From positions 1 to 64,000 of the forward strand of contig JBDSXW010000035.1 in the NCBI GenBank assembly GCA_039925965.1: a stretch of DNA of 64,000 nt, in the 5' to 3' direction. The DNA comes from JAZKFT01 sp039925965. GTDB lineage: Bacteria > Bacteroidota > Bacteroidia > Chitinophagales > Chitinophagaceae. The position numbers were made by a program, and so were the translations under genes. The notes under the pieces were generated by a model, which made no database searches, was not told the origin of the DNA, and saw only the letters and a program-made list of their open reading frames with translations. Positions 16,039 to 24,414 of this stretch are shown here, in pieces (the stretch's first letter is position 1; each line of letters starts with the position of its first letter).

Positions 16039-16425
16039 CCGCAGATGGCCGTTTACGTATTGGTAAATCAGCCGTTGCGGCAACAACCGGACGGACAGAT
16101 GAAAAATAAGTTGGACGAATCGCATTCTCGTATTTATGACTTGACTCCTGCAAACCAGGGCGTACACTTCCATTGCATCGGGCATCGAAAACGGCAGCTG
16201 CATGAAATAACGGCAAAAGATGCCATCCATTACGGAAAAATACCTGTAATAATTTCAGTTGGTTATGGCTTAACTTGCCATTGGCACAGCGATTGATGCA
16301 ATTTTGTTCAGTTTACTGTTGTGCTGTTAATTGGTGGTTAAACTAAACCAACGCCACAACCAAAATTTTAAGGTTGTCGTTAATTTGTGGTCTCTCACGA
16401 ATAAATTCGTAAAACATAAAAAAAT
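16039..16425. other. Gap between luxC-like gene and htrA
   Basis: Weak open frames exist on both strands (for example 16045-16296 plus and 16033-16230 minus) but neither has family features or a plausible leader. The last 100 bp are AT-rich and presumably hold the htrA promoter. Nothing else supported. Confidence 0.4.
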
Positions 16426-17973
16426 ATGAAATTGAAAAACATTTTATTGATCATGGCAATCAGTTCAGGCACTGCAATTGCCAGTGTGTGGGGCTTTGGT
16501 AAATTCTACCAGGGCAAAGGTGATAATCTGCAGGAGCCCGGGAAAATGCCCGTAAACTATGCGGCATTTTATGAGGGTGGAGAAAAAGTGCAAGGTGGTA
16601 TTCCAATTGATTTCACTGCTGCGGCATCATCTGCAACTCCCGCCGTAGTGCATATAAAAACTAAAATAAATGCCCGCACGGTGAGCAACAGCAACGGTAA
16701 CGGCCAGCGCAGGAATCCGTTCTCTGACCTCTTCGGAGATGATATTTTTGGCGACATGTTTGGCCAGCGGGGTCCGCAGGTAATACCGGAACAAAGAGCG
16801 AGCGGCAGCGGAGTGATACTTACCGACGACGGCTATATCGTTACCAACAACCACGTGATTGAAAATGCTGATGAGATCAATGTAACATTGAACAACAAAC
16901 AGATCTATAAAGCAGAACTCGTTGGTACAGATCCCAGCAGCGACCTGGCAGTGTTGAAAATTGCAGGAACCAACCTCCCTTATATGGTGCTGGGAAATAG
17001 CGATGAGGTGAAACTCGGTCAATGGTGCCTCGCAATCGGTTATCCGCTAACCCTGGATGTAACCGTTACAGCCGGTATCATCAGCGCCAAGGCGAGGAAT
17101 ATCGGCATCAACGCCCGGAAAAGCAATTCTCCCATTGAGTCATTCATACAAACAGACGCCGCAGTAAATCCGGGTAATAGTGGTGGTGCATTGGTGGACA
17201 CCGATGGCCGGCTTATCGGCATTAACTCTGCCATTGCCTCTCCTACCGGTTCTTATGCAGGCTATAGCTATGCGATCCCGGTGAATATTGTAAAGAAAAT
17301 AGTAGGTGATCTGAAAAAGTATGGTGCTGTGCAGCGGGCCTACCTTAACCTCAGTTACCCGAACGAGAACCTGAGCGATGAACAGAAAAAAGAGTTGGGT
17401 ATCAAAGATGGTGAAGGCGTTCACGTAATGGATGTGGCCAATGAAGGTGCGGCGAAAAATGCCGGTATTAAGAAAGACGATATCGTAACGGCCATCAATG
17501 GTGTTAAAGTGGCGACTTCTTCTGAAATGATAGAACAGATTGCCAATTATAAACCAGGTGATAAAATTACAGTAGGCTATAAAAGGGATGGTAAAGACTA
17601 TACCGTAAATGCCACACTTACCAACAAGAGCGGCACTTACGAAATTGTGAAAAACGATAATGCCGCCAACCTGAACGATAAGCTGGGCGGCGAGCTCGAA
17701 ACCTTCGATAAAAAGAAAGCTGCCGCCGTGGGTGTCGATGGTGGTGTTCTCGTAAAAAAGATTACTGGAGGCGCTTTGAGAACCAGTAAGATCCAGGAAG
17801 GATTTGTGATAACTGAGGCAAACGGCATGACCGTGACCTCGATCGAAACTTTAAAAGCCGCTTTAAACAGCTCACAGGGTGCAGTGCGACTGAAAGGAGT
17901 GTACCCCCCTGAAGCCTATGTGTATGGCTACACACTGAGTCTAGGCAACCTCGGCGACGAGCAAACTCCATAA
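16426..17973 (+). CDS. degP: Do/HtrA family periplasmic serine protease
   Basis: Envelope protein quality-control protease and chaperone. N-terminal signal/anchor (KNILLIMAISSGTAIASVWG), then the trypsin-like domain with His143 (TNNHVI), Asp173 (SSDLAVLKI) and Ser252 (NPGNSGGA). The LA loop before the His carries a Gly/Asn/Arg-rich insert (NSNGNGQRRNPFSDLFGDD). Two PDZ-like segments follow, the first clear (GVHVMDVANEGAAKNAGI), the second divergent (VGVDGGVLVKKITGG). 515 residues, usual length. Monocistronic with its own terminator. Symbol by family; paralogues likely exist. Confidence 0.93.
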   Translation: MKLKNILLIMAISSGTAIASVWGFGKFYQGKGDNLQEPGKMPVNYAAFYEGGEKVQGGIPIDFTAAASSATPAVVHIKTKINARTVSNSNGNGQRRNPFSDLFGDDIFGDMFGQRGPQVIPEQRASGSGVILTDDGYIVTNNHVIENADEINVTLNNKQIYKAELVGTDPSSDLAVLKIAGTNLPYMVLGNSDEVKLGQWCLAIGYPLTLDVTVTAGIISAKARNIGINARKSNSPIESFIQTDAAVNPGNSGGALVDTDGRLIGINSAIASPTGSYAGYSYAIPVNIVKKIVGDLKKYGAVQRAYLNLSYPNENLSDEQKKELGIKDGEGVHVMDVANEGAAKNAGIKKDDIVTAINGVKVATSSEMIEQIANYKPGDKITVGYKRDGKDYTVNATLTNKSGTYEIVKNDNAANLNDKLGGELETFDKKKAAAVGVDGGVLVKKITGGALRTSKIQEGFVITEANGMTVTSIETLKAALNSSQGAVRLKGVYPPEAYVYGYTLSLGNLGDEQTP

Positions 17974-18087
17974 TTCAATGGCAGGCATTCGGATATTTGT
18001 GAAATAAAATTCATCAAACAACCAGCCAGGATCTCAAAGATGTCCTAGGCAATTTGGGGTCTATTGATTGATTATATTAAAAAAGTC

Positions 18088-18112
18088 GCCACCGCAAACG
18101 GTGGCTTTTTTA
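18088..18112 (+). terminator. Terminator of the HtrA gene
   Basis: Perfect 7-bp stem GCCACCG / CGGTGGC with CAAA loop, followed by TTTTTTT; upstream A-run extends pairing. 115 bp after the stop codon. Confidence 0.88.
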
Positions 18113-18193
18113 ATTTCCCCAGGCAACCTTTCGTTTGAAACTGTCGTATATCATCCTGATTCCAAATCATTCATAGGCAGACTGATGAATCAC

Positions 18194-18222
18194 ATGCCCT
18201 GCATTCAATGCGGGGCATTTTC
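18194..18222 (+). terminator. Second hairpin in the htrA - DUF1080 gap
   Basis: 11-bp stem ATGCCCTGCAT / ATGCGGGGCAT with one T-G pair and a TCA loop, followed by TTTTC. It may be a back-up terminator. The rest of 18111-18441 is AT-rich with no gene. Confidence 0.5.
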
Positions 18223-18441
18223 GATTCAACTAATCTGGGTGCAGGTACCGCTTAAATATTTTCTACAACAGTCCATCGATTAAATTTTGGGCAAAATCTA
18301 GGTCAGCAAGTAATACATTAAAAAGATTGTTTACCAATAGGAAAATGTCATTTTTTGGGGAAATCGCTACAGGAAGTTTCATTATGACATTGCATTACCT
18401 AACAGATAGTTTATTTTTAAAAGCTCATTACTGACAACTTT

Positions 18442-19179
18442 CTACAATTCCCTGATCCATATATTTCGAAAACTTACCAGGTTATGGTGATCCTGTAACA
18501 ACAGCGGTTCTTTTACTCCGTGCTTCTCGTATTTGGGCACACCAACAAATTTCATCGGTCCCCAAAGTTCAACGTTGTTTTGTATCAATACCCCGTTCTG
18601 GAACACGGTCATGCGTGCGGGAGACCGAAGCATACTGTCGGCATAAAATTGTGGCGCTATAAAAACAATATCATAGCTCTGCCATTCACCCGGCGGCCGG
18701 CATACATTTACCATTGGTATATGCTGCTTGTAAATGCTGCCTGCCTGCCCGTTGGAATAAGTGAGATTATTATAAGAATCCAGTACCTGCAGTTCATAGC
18801 GGCTCATTAGAAAAATACCACTGCTTCCACGCCCCTGGCCGCTGTCTTTGACCTCGGCAGGTGTCTTCCATTCAATATGCAACTGACAATCGCCGAAACT
18901 TTGTTGGGTACGAAGATCACCTGCAAACGGCACAACAGTCAGGTCACCATCACCCGCTTTCCAATTGAAAGGTTTGCCATCTTTAGTCACCCAGTTGGCT
19001 GTATCTTTTTTGCCGTTGAATAAAACGATTGCATCATTAGGTGCATTAGTGGCTGACCTGCCCGGTGTTACCAGTTTGGGAACAGGCGACCATATCTCTG
19101 TTAGCGTAGGATCACCTCTTTGTGCGATTGCAAAAAAACTGATCAACAGGAAAGCAGGACTAAGGAGGTATTTTTTCAT
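18442..19179 (-). CDS. Secreted DUF1080 (3-keto-disaccharide hydrolase) domain protein
   Basis: 245 residues with signal peptide (MKKYLLSPAFLLISFFAIAQ). The mature part shows the DUF1080 concanavalin-like fold pattern: IVLFNGKKDTANWVTKDGK at the start, GDCQLHIEWKTP in the middle, GSSGIFLMSRYELQVLDSY, then the C-terminal SFRNIWIREL. Members hydrolyse 3-keto glycosides or bind carbohydrate. It is 82 bp downstream of a larger DUF1080 protein on the same strand, so the two form a small secreted carbohydrate unit facing an AraC regulator. Confidence 0.87.
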   Translation of the reverse strand: MKKYLLSPAFLLISFFAIAQRGDPTLTEIWSPVPKLVTPGRSATNAPNDAIVLFNGKKDTANWVTKDGKPFNWKAGDGDLTVVPFAGDLRTQQSFGDCQLHIEWKTPAEVKDSGQGRGSSGIFLMSRYELQVLDSYNNLTYSNGQAGSIYKQHIPMVNVCRPPGEWQSYDIVFIAPQFYADSMLRSPARMTVFQNGVLIQNNVELWGPMKFVGVPKYEKHGVKEPLLLQDHHNLVSFRNIWIREL

Positions 19180-19261
19180 ATAACAATCAGGGTGTTTCGA
19201 TATTTTTTGTTTCGGTCATTCTTCGGGTATACGTACTCACAGGCATAAAATAAATCCCGGG

Positions 19262-20782
19262 CTACAGTTTCCTGATCTTCACATTTCGATAATAAATTTC
19301 GGCATATTCTGATTGCAACAAAATTCGTCCGCCTTTTACACTCGCGTCTTCCCCTACATTAACTACAACGCCATTAACCACTTGAACGCATTTGCCATTA
19401 TAAGAGATCAATTCCAATGTATTCCACTGGCCGGTTGGTTTTTCCGCGTCCTGGACCTTCATCATACGGGTATGGTTAGCGGCCTTATTTTGAACACCAT
19501 TCACTTTAATGGTACTAAAACCAAGCAGCCAGAAATCGCCCGCATCGCCTTCCTGTATCTGGAATTCAATTGATTTTGGCCAGATGGAATCAGGCTCATT
19601 CATGGGTATATTATAACACATGCCACCATCCCGTTTTGCAGTATCCCGTGGTATCCATCTCCTTTCCCCAAATTTAAAATCAACCTTCAGATCATAATTC
19701 CAGAAGCCGCTATCCGTTATCACATACCCCAGGTTTTTACCGATCACGTGTAATGCACCATCCTCTACCCTAAAGTTATTTTCCGGGTCTGTATTTGCAC
19801 CGATCCCGTTCAAAAAGCTATGCCACCCGTCCAGGTTTTTCCCATTGAACAATTTTGTATAGGGATCAGCAGTAACGGGTGTAACATTCTTAACTAAAAA
19901 AACATAATCATTGTAGTCTCCGTTTTTTGCTTCCTCAAAACAAAGCAGATAGGTATTACTGACAAGGTTTCCAGCTGCATCTTTCAACGGATAAATTCTT
20001 GTAGCATGCACTGCATTGCCCGGATAATACATCAAATTCCATGCATCTTCAGAATAGGCCGTATGGGTTGGGCCTGTAGCAAAAAATCCAAATGCATGGT
20101 CACCCGGATCAAATGCATTTGTACCCTTTGCGATGGCAGGAAATAATGTTTGATGTTCCGGGTAGGCTCCACTGAGCGCCAGACTACCTACCCGGTGCTT
20201 TGCGGGTTCACTTGCTATATCAAAATAGTAGCCAAATGGCAATTCAAAATCTGGTGAATACCTTGCGACAGGTATCATTTCAACTTTTCCTTTTCCGGCT
20301 TTATGGAACAGCGAATAAGGTATTTCATCACCCATTAATTCCGGCCGGCTATGATTGGCCAGGCCCGGCCAGCCTATATTTGTTTGGTAGCCCAATGCGG
20401 GAACGATTACTGATAGCGGGGCTTCATTTTCTCCTTCCAATCCTTTGGTACTAAGACCTATAAGATTGATCTCGCTGATACGCATGCCTGCCGCGTTGCT
20501 CACCCATAATGTTGCCCTCGTTATGCCAGTAAAATTCGTCGCCGGTGTAAACACCACAACCAGCTTTCCATTTTTAAATGATAGTATCTTAAAACTGGCG
20601 ATATCTCCATCTCCAGGTTTAACGGACATAGTTCCTGCTCCAGGCATCACAGAGTCAGCCTTGCTAATTGTGCCTTTAATTGCTGAGAAGATCATTGCTT
20701 TTTTTACTTTTTGCGCGGCAGCATAAAATGATACACATAGAAAAATGACCAGGCAGGTAAAAAAGAGTTTTATCAGTTTCAT
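19262..20782 (-). CDS. Secreted two-part protein: N-terminal DUF4114-like region and C-terminal DUF1080 domain
   Basis: 506 residues from the ATG at 20780-20782, which gives a clean signal peptide (LIKLFFTCLVIFLCVSFYAAAQ); an upstream ATG adds only nine residues. Residues 130-320 (NEAPLSVIVPALGYQTNIG ... CFEEAKNGDYNDYVFLVKNV) have the D-x-D-x-N-D calcium-like end motif of DUF4114-type regions. The C-terminal 190 residues are DUF1080: KLFNGKNLDGWHSFL, IEFQIQEGDAGDFW and EIYYRNVKIRKL. Probably surface or periplasmic sugar-processing protein, co-transcribed with the smaller DUF1080 gene. Confidence 0.82.
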   Translation of the reverse strand: MKLIKLFFTCLVIFLCVSFYAAAQKVKKAMIFSAIKGTISKADSVMPGAGTMSVKPGDGDIASFKILSFKNGKLVVVFTPATNFTGITRATLWVSNAAGMRISEINLIGLSTKGLEGENEAPLSVIVPALGYQTNIGWPGLANHSRPELMGDEIPYSLFHKAGKGKVEMIPVARYSPDFELPFGYYFDIASEPAKHRVGSLALSGAYPEHQTLFPAIAKGTNAFDPGDHAFGFFATGPTHTAYSEDAWNLMYYPGNAVHATRIYPLKDAAGNLVSNTYLLCFEEAKNGDYNDYVFLVKNVTPVTADPYTKLFNGKNLDGWHSFLNGIGANTDPENNFRVEDGALHVIGKNLGYVITDSGFWNYDLKVDFKFGERRWIPRDTAKRDGGMCYNIPMNEPDSIWPKSIEFQIQEGDAGDFWLLGFSTIKVNGVQNKAANHTRMMKVQDAEKPTGQWNTLELISYNGKCVQVVNGVVVNVGEDASVKGGRILLQSEYAEIYYRNVKIRKL

Positions 20783-21051
20783 TATGTTGCTATCTAATAA
20801 GTTTATCAATTGGTTGATTCCATTTCTCTGTGTACATACTTTCTTCTACAAAAGAAATAGATCAAAGAAAAAACAGCAATCGCGACGCACTAAAATTAAT
20901 GACTCCTTGCCTTGCCTACTTCCGATAAATTAGTAAGTTTCGATGATAAATTAGCATGCAGAATAGTATTATAATACCTTTCTGCGAAAAAATTACTCTT
21001 TCAGCTTTGTTTGGGCTGACCCATTTTAAGTTTCCAATTTAAACTACTGCT

Positions 21052-21915
21052 ATGAAACCAGTTTCCGCTGTCATCGCCCCCGGCAATGTTTTTTTCATAA
21101 GGGAGGTTAACCATTCGAGTTTTTCAACTGAGTTTCATTTTCATGATGAATGCCAGCTGGCGTGGATCATTAAAGGCTCGGGCAAACGGATCATTGGCGA
21201 TTCTGTTGATCACTTTGAAGAAAATGAACTCGTATTTATTGGCCCAAATATTCCGCATGTTTGGTACAACAGTGAGTTTGCGGATACCCAAAATAAAAAA
21301 ACGGAAGCAGTTTCCCTTTCCTTATTTATTTCATCTACATTATTTTTAGAGCAATTCGCTGCTTTCGGCGATCTTCAAAAAATAGAACACCTGTTTATCA
21401 AGGCGCAGAGAGGAATGTTTTTCAGTGGCGAATCGAAACTGAAACTGACTGCCCTGCTTACGGAATCATGCAATGAAAAGGGGATTCCGCAAGTCATCAG
21501 CTTGTTGAAAATAATTGAATTATTAAGCAGTTGCAAAGAATACAGTTTATTGGCCAGCCATAATTACACCAATAATTTCCAGTACAGGGAAAACGAAAGG
21601 ATGAATAATGTGTATGAGTTCCTGATGAAGAATTTTACCAAAGAGATATTTCTTTCGGACGTAGCAAATATTGCCGCCATGAACCCCAATGCATTTTGCA
21701 GGTTCTTTAAGTCCCGTACACAAAAATCGCTCACTCAATTCATCAATGAAATAAGGATCGGACATGCCTGCAAATTATTAAACAATACGGACGAAAGCAT
21801 TACGCAGATCGCCTATGGTTGCGGGTTCAATAATGTATCCAACTTTAACCGGTCGTTTAAGATCGTAAAAAAAACAAGTCCGCGTCAATACCGAAAAGAA
21901 CTGGACATGAACTAA
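21052..21915 (+). CDS. AraC family transcriptional regulator with N-terminal cupin
   Basis: 287 residues. The N-terminal sensor is a cupin (EFHFHDECQLAWIIKGSGKRIIG ... FIGPNIPHVWYN). The C-terminal hundred residues carry the two AraC helix-turn-helices: EIFLSDVANIAAMNPNAFCRF and SITQIAYGCGFNNVSNFNRSF, ending in the typical SPRQYRKEL. It is divergent from the two DUF1080 genes (269 bp apart), so a sugar-responsive control of them is plausible inference. Confidence 0.92.
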   Translation: MKPVSAVIAPGNVFFIREVNHSSFSTEFHFHDECQLAWIIKGSGKRIIGDSVDHFEENELVFIGPNIPHVWYNSEFADTQNKKTEAVSLSLFISSTLFLEQFAAFGDLQKIEHLFIKAQRGMFFSGESKLKLTALLTESCNEKGIPQVISLLKIIELLSSCKEYSLLASHNYTNNFQYRENERMNNVYEFLMKNFTKEIFLSDVANIAAMNPNAFCRFFKSRTQKSLTQFINEIRIGHACKLLNNTDESITQIAYGCGFNNVSNFNRSFKIVKKTSPRQYRKELDMN

Positions 21916-22478
21916 GGTAATTTTTATGTACAACAAATTAAGAATAGGAACTATCAGTTGTTGCTATTTATTTGAGGTGTTCTTCAATACAGTTATTAAA
22001 CGCAGGTTTCTATCTGCAGTTTCCTTTATCTGACTGTACTATTCCGTTAGCCTGCATTATCCACTTGCCCGTTTGTAGCCTCCGGTTATGCATTTGTATA
22101 CCTCAGTAGACAGTTTGGAACACCGATTTGTGCATTTGTAAGGCGTTCTAGCATACCGTAATGAGAAAAATACCGAACTGCTTGAGACGGAGGAGGAGTA
22201 CAAGTTTAATATAATTGTGCCTGAGCCAATACTAACCTTCTTTTGGAAACCTCCCGGAATGGAGCGGTGCTTTTGTAATATAAAACTCTCTTTAGGCTTT
22301 TATAATGGTCTGTTATAGAAAATGGCTTCAGTGTTTCTCCGGGAGCTGCTTTTCTGCTTGCCGCCGAGCCCGAACTTCATGGCAGTTATTTAAAACTCCC
22401 TTGGAGACCTCGACTGCTTGGCAAAAGCACATCATAGCTATGCGACAATCCAGGCACAGGCAATCGGGTCGGCCAATT
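21916..22478. other. Gap with a possible decayed frame
   Basis: No intact gene. On the plus strand a frame without start codon (about 22143-22316) reads AYRNEKNTELLETEEEYKFN and onward to a TAG; its composition is protein-like, but no family was recognised. The rest has scattered stops on all frames. It may be the remnant of a lost gene between the AraC regulator and the oxoprolinase operon. Confidence 0.3.
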
Positions 22479-23657
22479 TTACGTAAATGCCACAACCCCC
22501 ATCCACCCCATCAACACAACAACCGCCCAGCCTGCAATGCGCAGCCACAAAGGATGCTGATAATTTCCAAAAAGTTTGCGACGGTGCGATGCCAATAGCA
22601 TCAGCCCCAACGATACCGGTAATATCAGCCCGTTCAGCGCGCCTACCATAACAAGAATCTCTTTGGGTGGTTTTTGAATCAGTACAAATAGCACCGTAGA
22701 TAAAATAATAAACCCAATAATCAACCACCGGTTATTTGCCTCCAGCCATGGATGAAAGGAACGCAGGAATGAAACAGAAGTATAGGCCGCTCCTACCACA
22801 GAGGTAATAGCGGCAGCCCATAATACCAATCCGAAAATGACACGACCGATATTGCCGGCAGCAGTGCTAAACACGGTTTCTGCAGGATTGCTATTACTAA
22901 GCACCACGCCAGCTGCCACAACGCCCAAGGCCGCAAGGAATAACAGGATCCGCATAGCGCTCGCCATCACAATACCCAAAACGCTGCCCCGGGTTATTTG
23001 AGGCAACGCGGCAACACCTTTTGTTCCACTATCCAACAGGCGGTGGGCACCGGCAAAACTGATATAACCTCCTACTGTACCGCCCACTAGCGTCACAATT
23101 GACCGGGCATCTATTTTTTCTGGCATGATACTGTGTTTTATTGCGGCCATCACGGGCGGGTGCGATTGTAGCGCCACATACAAAGTCAGCAACAACATCA
23201 CCACGCCTAAAATTTTAGTAAAAAGATCCATGCTTTTGCCGAACTCTTTAAACCAGAAAATGAATAAAGCAATAACCCCGCTGATGATCGCCCCATAAGT
23301 CGTATCCATCCCAGTCATCACATTGACGCCAAGGCCGCAGCCGCCGATATTTCCAATATTAAAAGCGATACCACCCAACACCACGAGTATGGCGAGTACG
23401 TAGCCAGCACCCGGCAGCACTTTATTGGCCAGGTCCTGTGCCCTTAGTCCGCTCACACAAATAATCCGCCAGATATTGAGCTGCGCGGCAATATCAAGAA
23501 CGATGGAAATAAGGATGACAAATGCAAAGCTGGTAAACAGTTGCTGGGTAAACACCACAGATTGCGTAATGAACCCCGGCCCTATGGCTGAGGTAGCCAT
23601 CAGGAAAGCGGCACCGATACCTGCCGCGTACTTGTTACCAGGCAGTTTTGATGTCAA
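22479..23657 (-). CDS. NRAMP-like transporter of the oxoprolinase operon
   Basis: 392-residue inner-membrane protein with about eleven helices and NRAMP fold features. The first helix reads ATSAIGPGFITQSVVF: the Asp-Pro-Gly-Asn metal site of true Mn/Fe NRAMPs is absent. This matches the YcsG-like branch that is found beside 5-oxoprolinase genes. It overlaps the end of pxpA by 23 bp, so it is translationally linked. From missing metal ligands and context I infer transport of something other than Mn, possibly 5-oxoproline or a related acid. Symporter direction unknown. Confidence 0.87.
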   Translation of the reverse strand: MTSKLPGNKYAAGIGAAFLMATSAIGPGFITQSVVFTQQLFTSFAFVILISIVLDIAAQLNIWRIICVSGLRAQDLANKVLPGAGYVLAILVVLGGIAFNIGNIGGCGLGVNVMTGMDTTYGAIISGVIALFIFWFKEFGKSMDLFTKILGVVMLLLTLYVALQSHPPVMAAIKHSIMPEKIDARSIVTLVGGTVGGYISFAGAHRLLDSGTKGVAALPQITRGSVLGIVMASAMRILLFLAALGVVAAGVVLSNSNPAETVFSTAAGNIGRVIFGLVLWAAAITSVVGAAYTSVSFLRSFHPWLEANNRWLIIGFIILSTVLFVLIQKPPKEILVMVGALNGLILPVSLGLMLLASHRRKLFGNYQHPLWLRIAGWAVVVLMGWMGVVAFT

Positions 23658-24381
23658 TGTGATGGGCTTTTAAATGGTCATGAATCGTTTTGGCAAAAGC
23701 AACGGCGTTTGCACCGTCGCCATGAATGCAAACACTGTCTGCCTGTATCGGGATTATTTTGCCAGACCGTGTGGTGACTGTTTTGTGATGGATCATTTGA
23801 AGTACCTGCTGTAGTGCGGCCGCATCACTTTCAATGAACGCACCAGGCTGCGATCGTGGCGTAAGGGAACCATCGTCCTGATAAGTCCTGTCTGCAAAAA
23901 CTTCATGCACAATTTTCAGCCCGAAGCCAAAAGCTTCTTTAATCATGCAGCTGCCGGAAAGGCCGTACAATGCCAGGCCCGGATCCGCATCTTTAATCGC
24001 CCGCATAATTGCCCGGCTCAGATTCTGGTCTCTCGCTGCCATATTGTACAAGGCACCATGTGGCTTAACATGGCGTATAGTGGCACCCATTTCCCCCGCG
24101 TACGTTCTAAAAAAATGCAATTGCTCACTCACCAGTTCATATATCGCATCGTCGCTCAAATGCGTTTCTGTCCTGCCAAAATTATCCCTGTCATTAAAGG
24201 ATGGATGTGCACCAATAGCGACCCCGTGCTCCAGGCATAATCCGATCGTTCTTTTTATCGTGTCTGCATCTCCGGCATGATAACCGCATGCAATATTCGC
24301 GGAAGAAATGAACGGCATGATCAATTCATCTGTTGGCATGCCTTCGCCCATATCGCAGTTGAGGTCTATTGTTAGTTGCAT
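23635..24381 (-). CDS. pxpA: 5-oxoprolinase subunit A (LamB/YcsF family)
   Basis: 248 residues. Family signature LTIDLNCDMGEGM at the start, then NIACGYHAGDADT, AIGAHPSFNDRDNFGR and RHVKPHGALYNMAARD. With PxpB and PxpC it opens 5-oxoproline (pyroglutamate) to glutamate using ATP. The three subunits are in one operon here but separated by a TraB-like gene, unusual compared with the common contiguous order. The start MQLTIDLNCD is standard. Confidence 0.94.
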   Translation of the reverse strand: MQLTIDLNCDMGEGMPTDELIMPFISSANIACGYHAGDADTIKRTIGLCLEHGVAIGAHPSFNDRDNFGRTETHLSDDAIYELVSEQLHFFRTYAGEMGATIRHVKPHGALYNMAARDQNLSRAIMRAIKDADPGLALYGLSGSCMIKEAFGFGLKIVHEVFADRTYQDDGSLTPRSQPGAFIESDAAALQQVLQMIHHKTVTTRSGKIIPIQADSVCIHGDGANAVAFAKTIHDHLKAHHIDIKTAW

Positions 24382-24414
24382 GTTTTCTTTCGATCAATGT
24401 ACGTTGTGGATTCA

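Noticed and set aside
22305..22598. 97-codon plus-strand frame
   Set aside because: Half of it lies antisense to the end of the transporter; rich in Arg/His/Pro with no homologous pattern.
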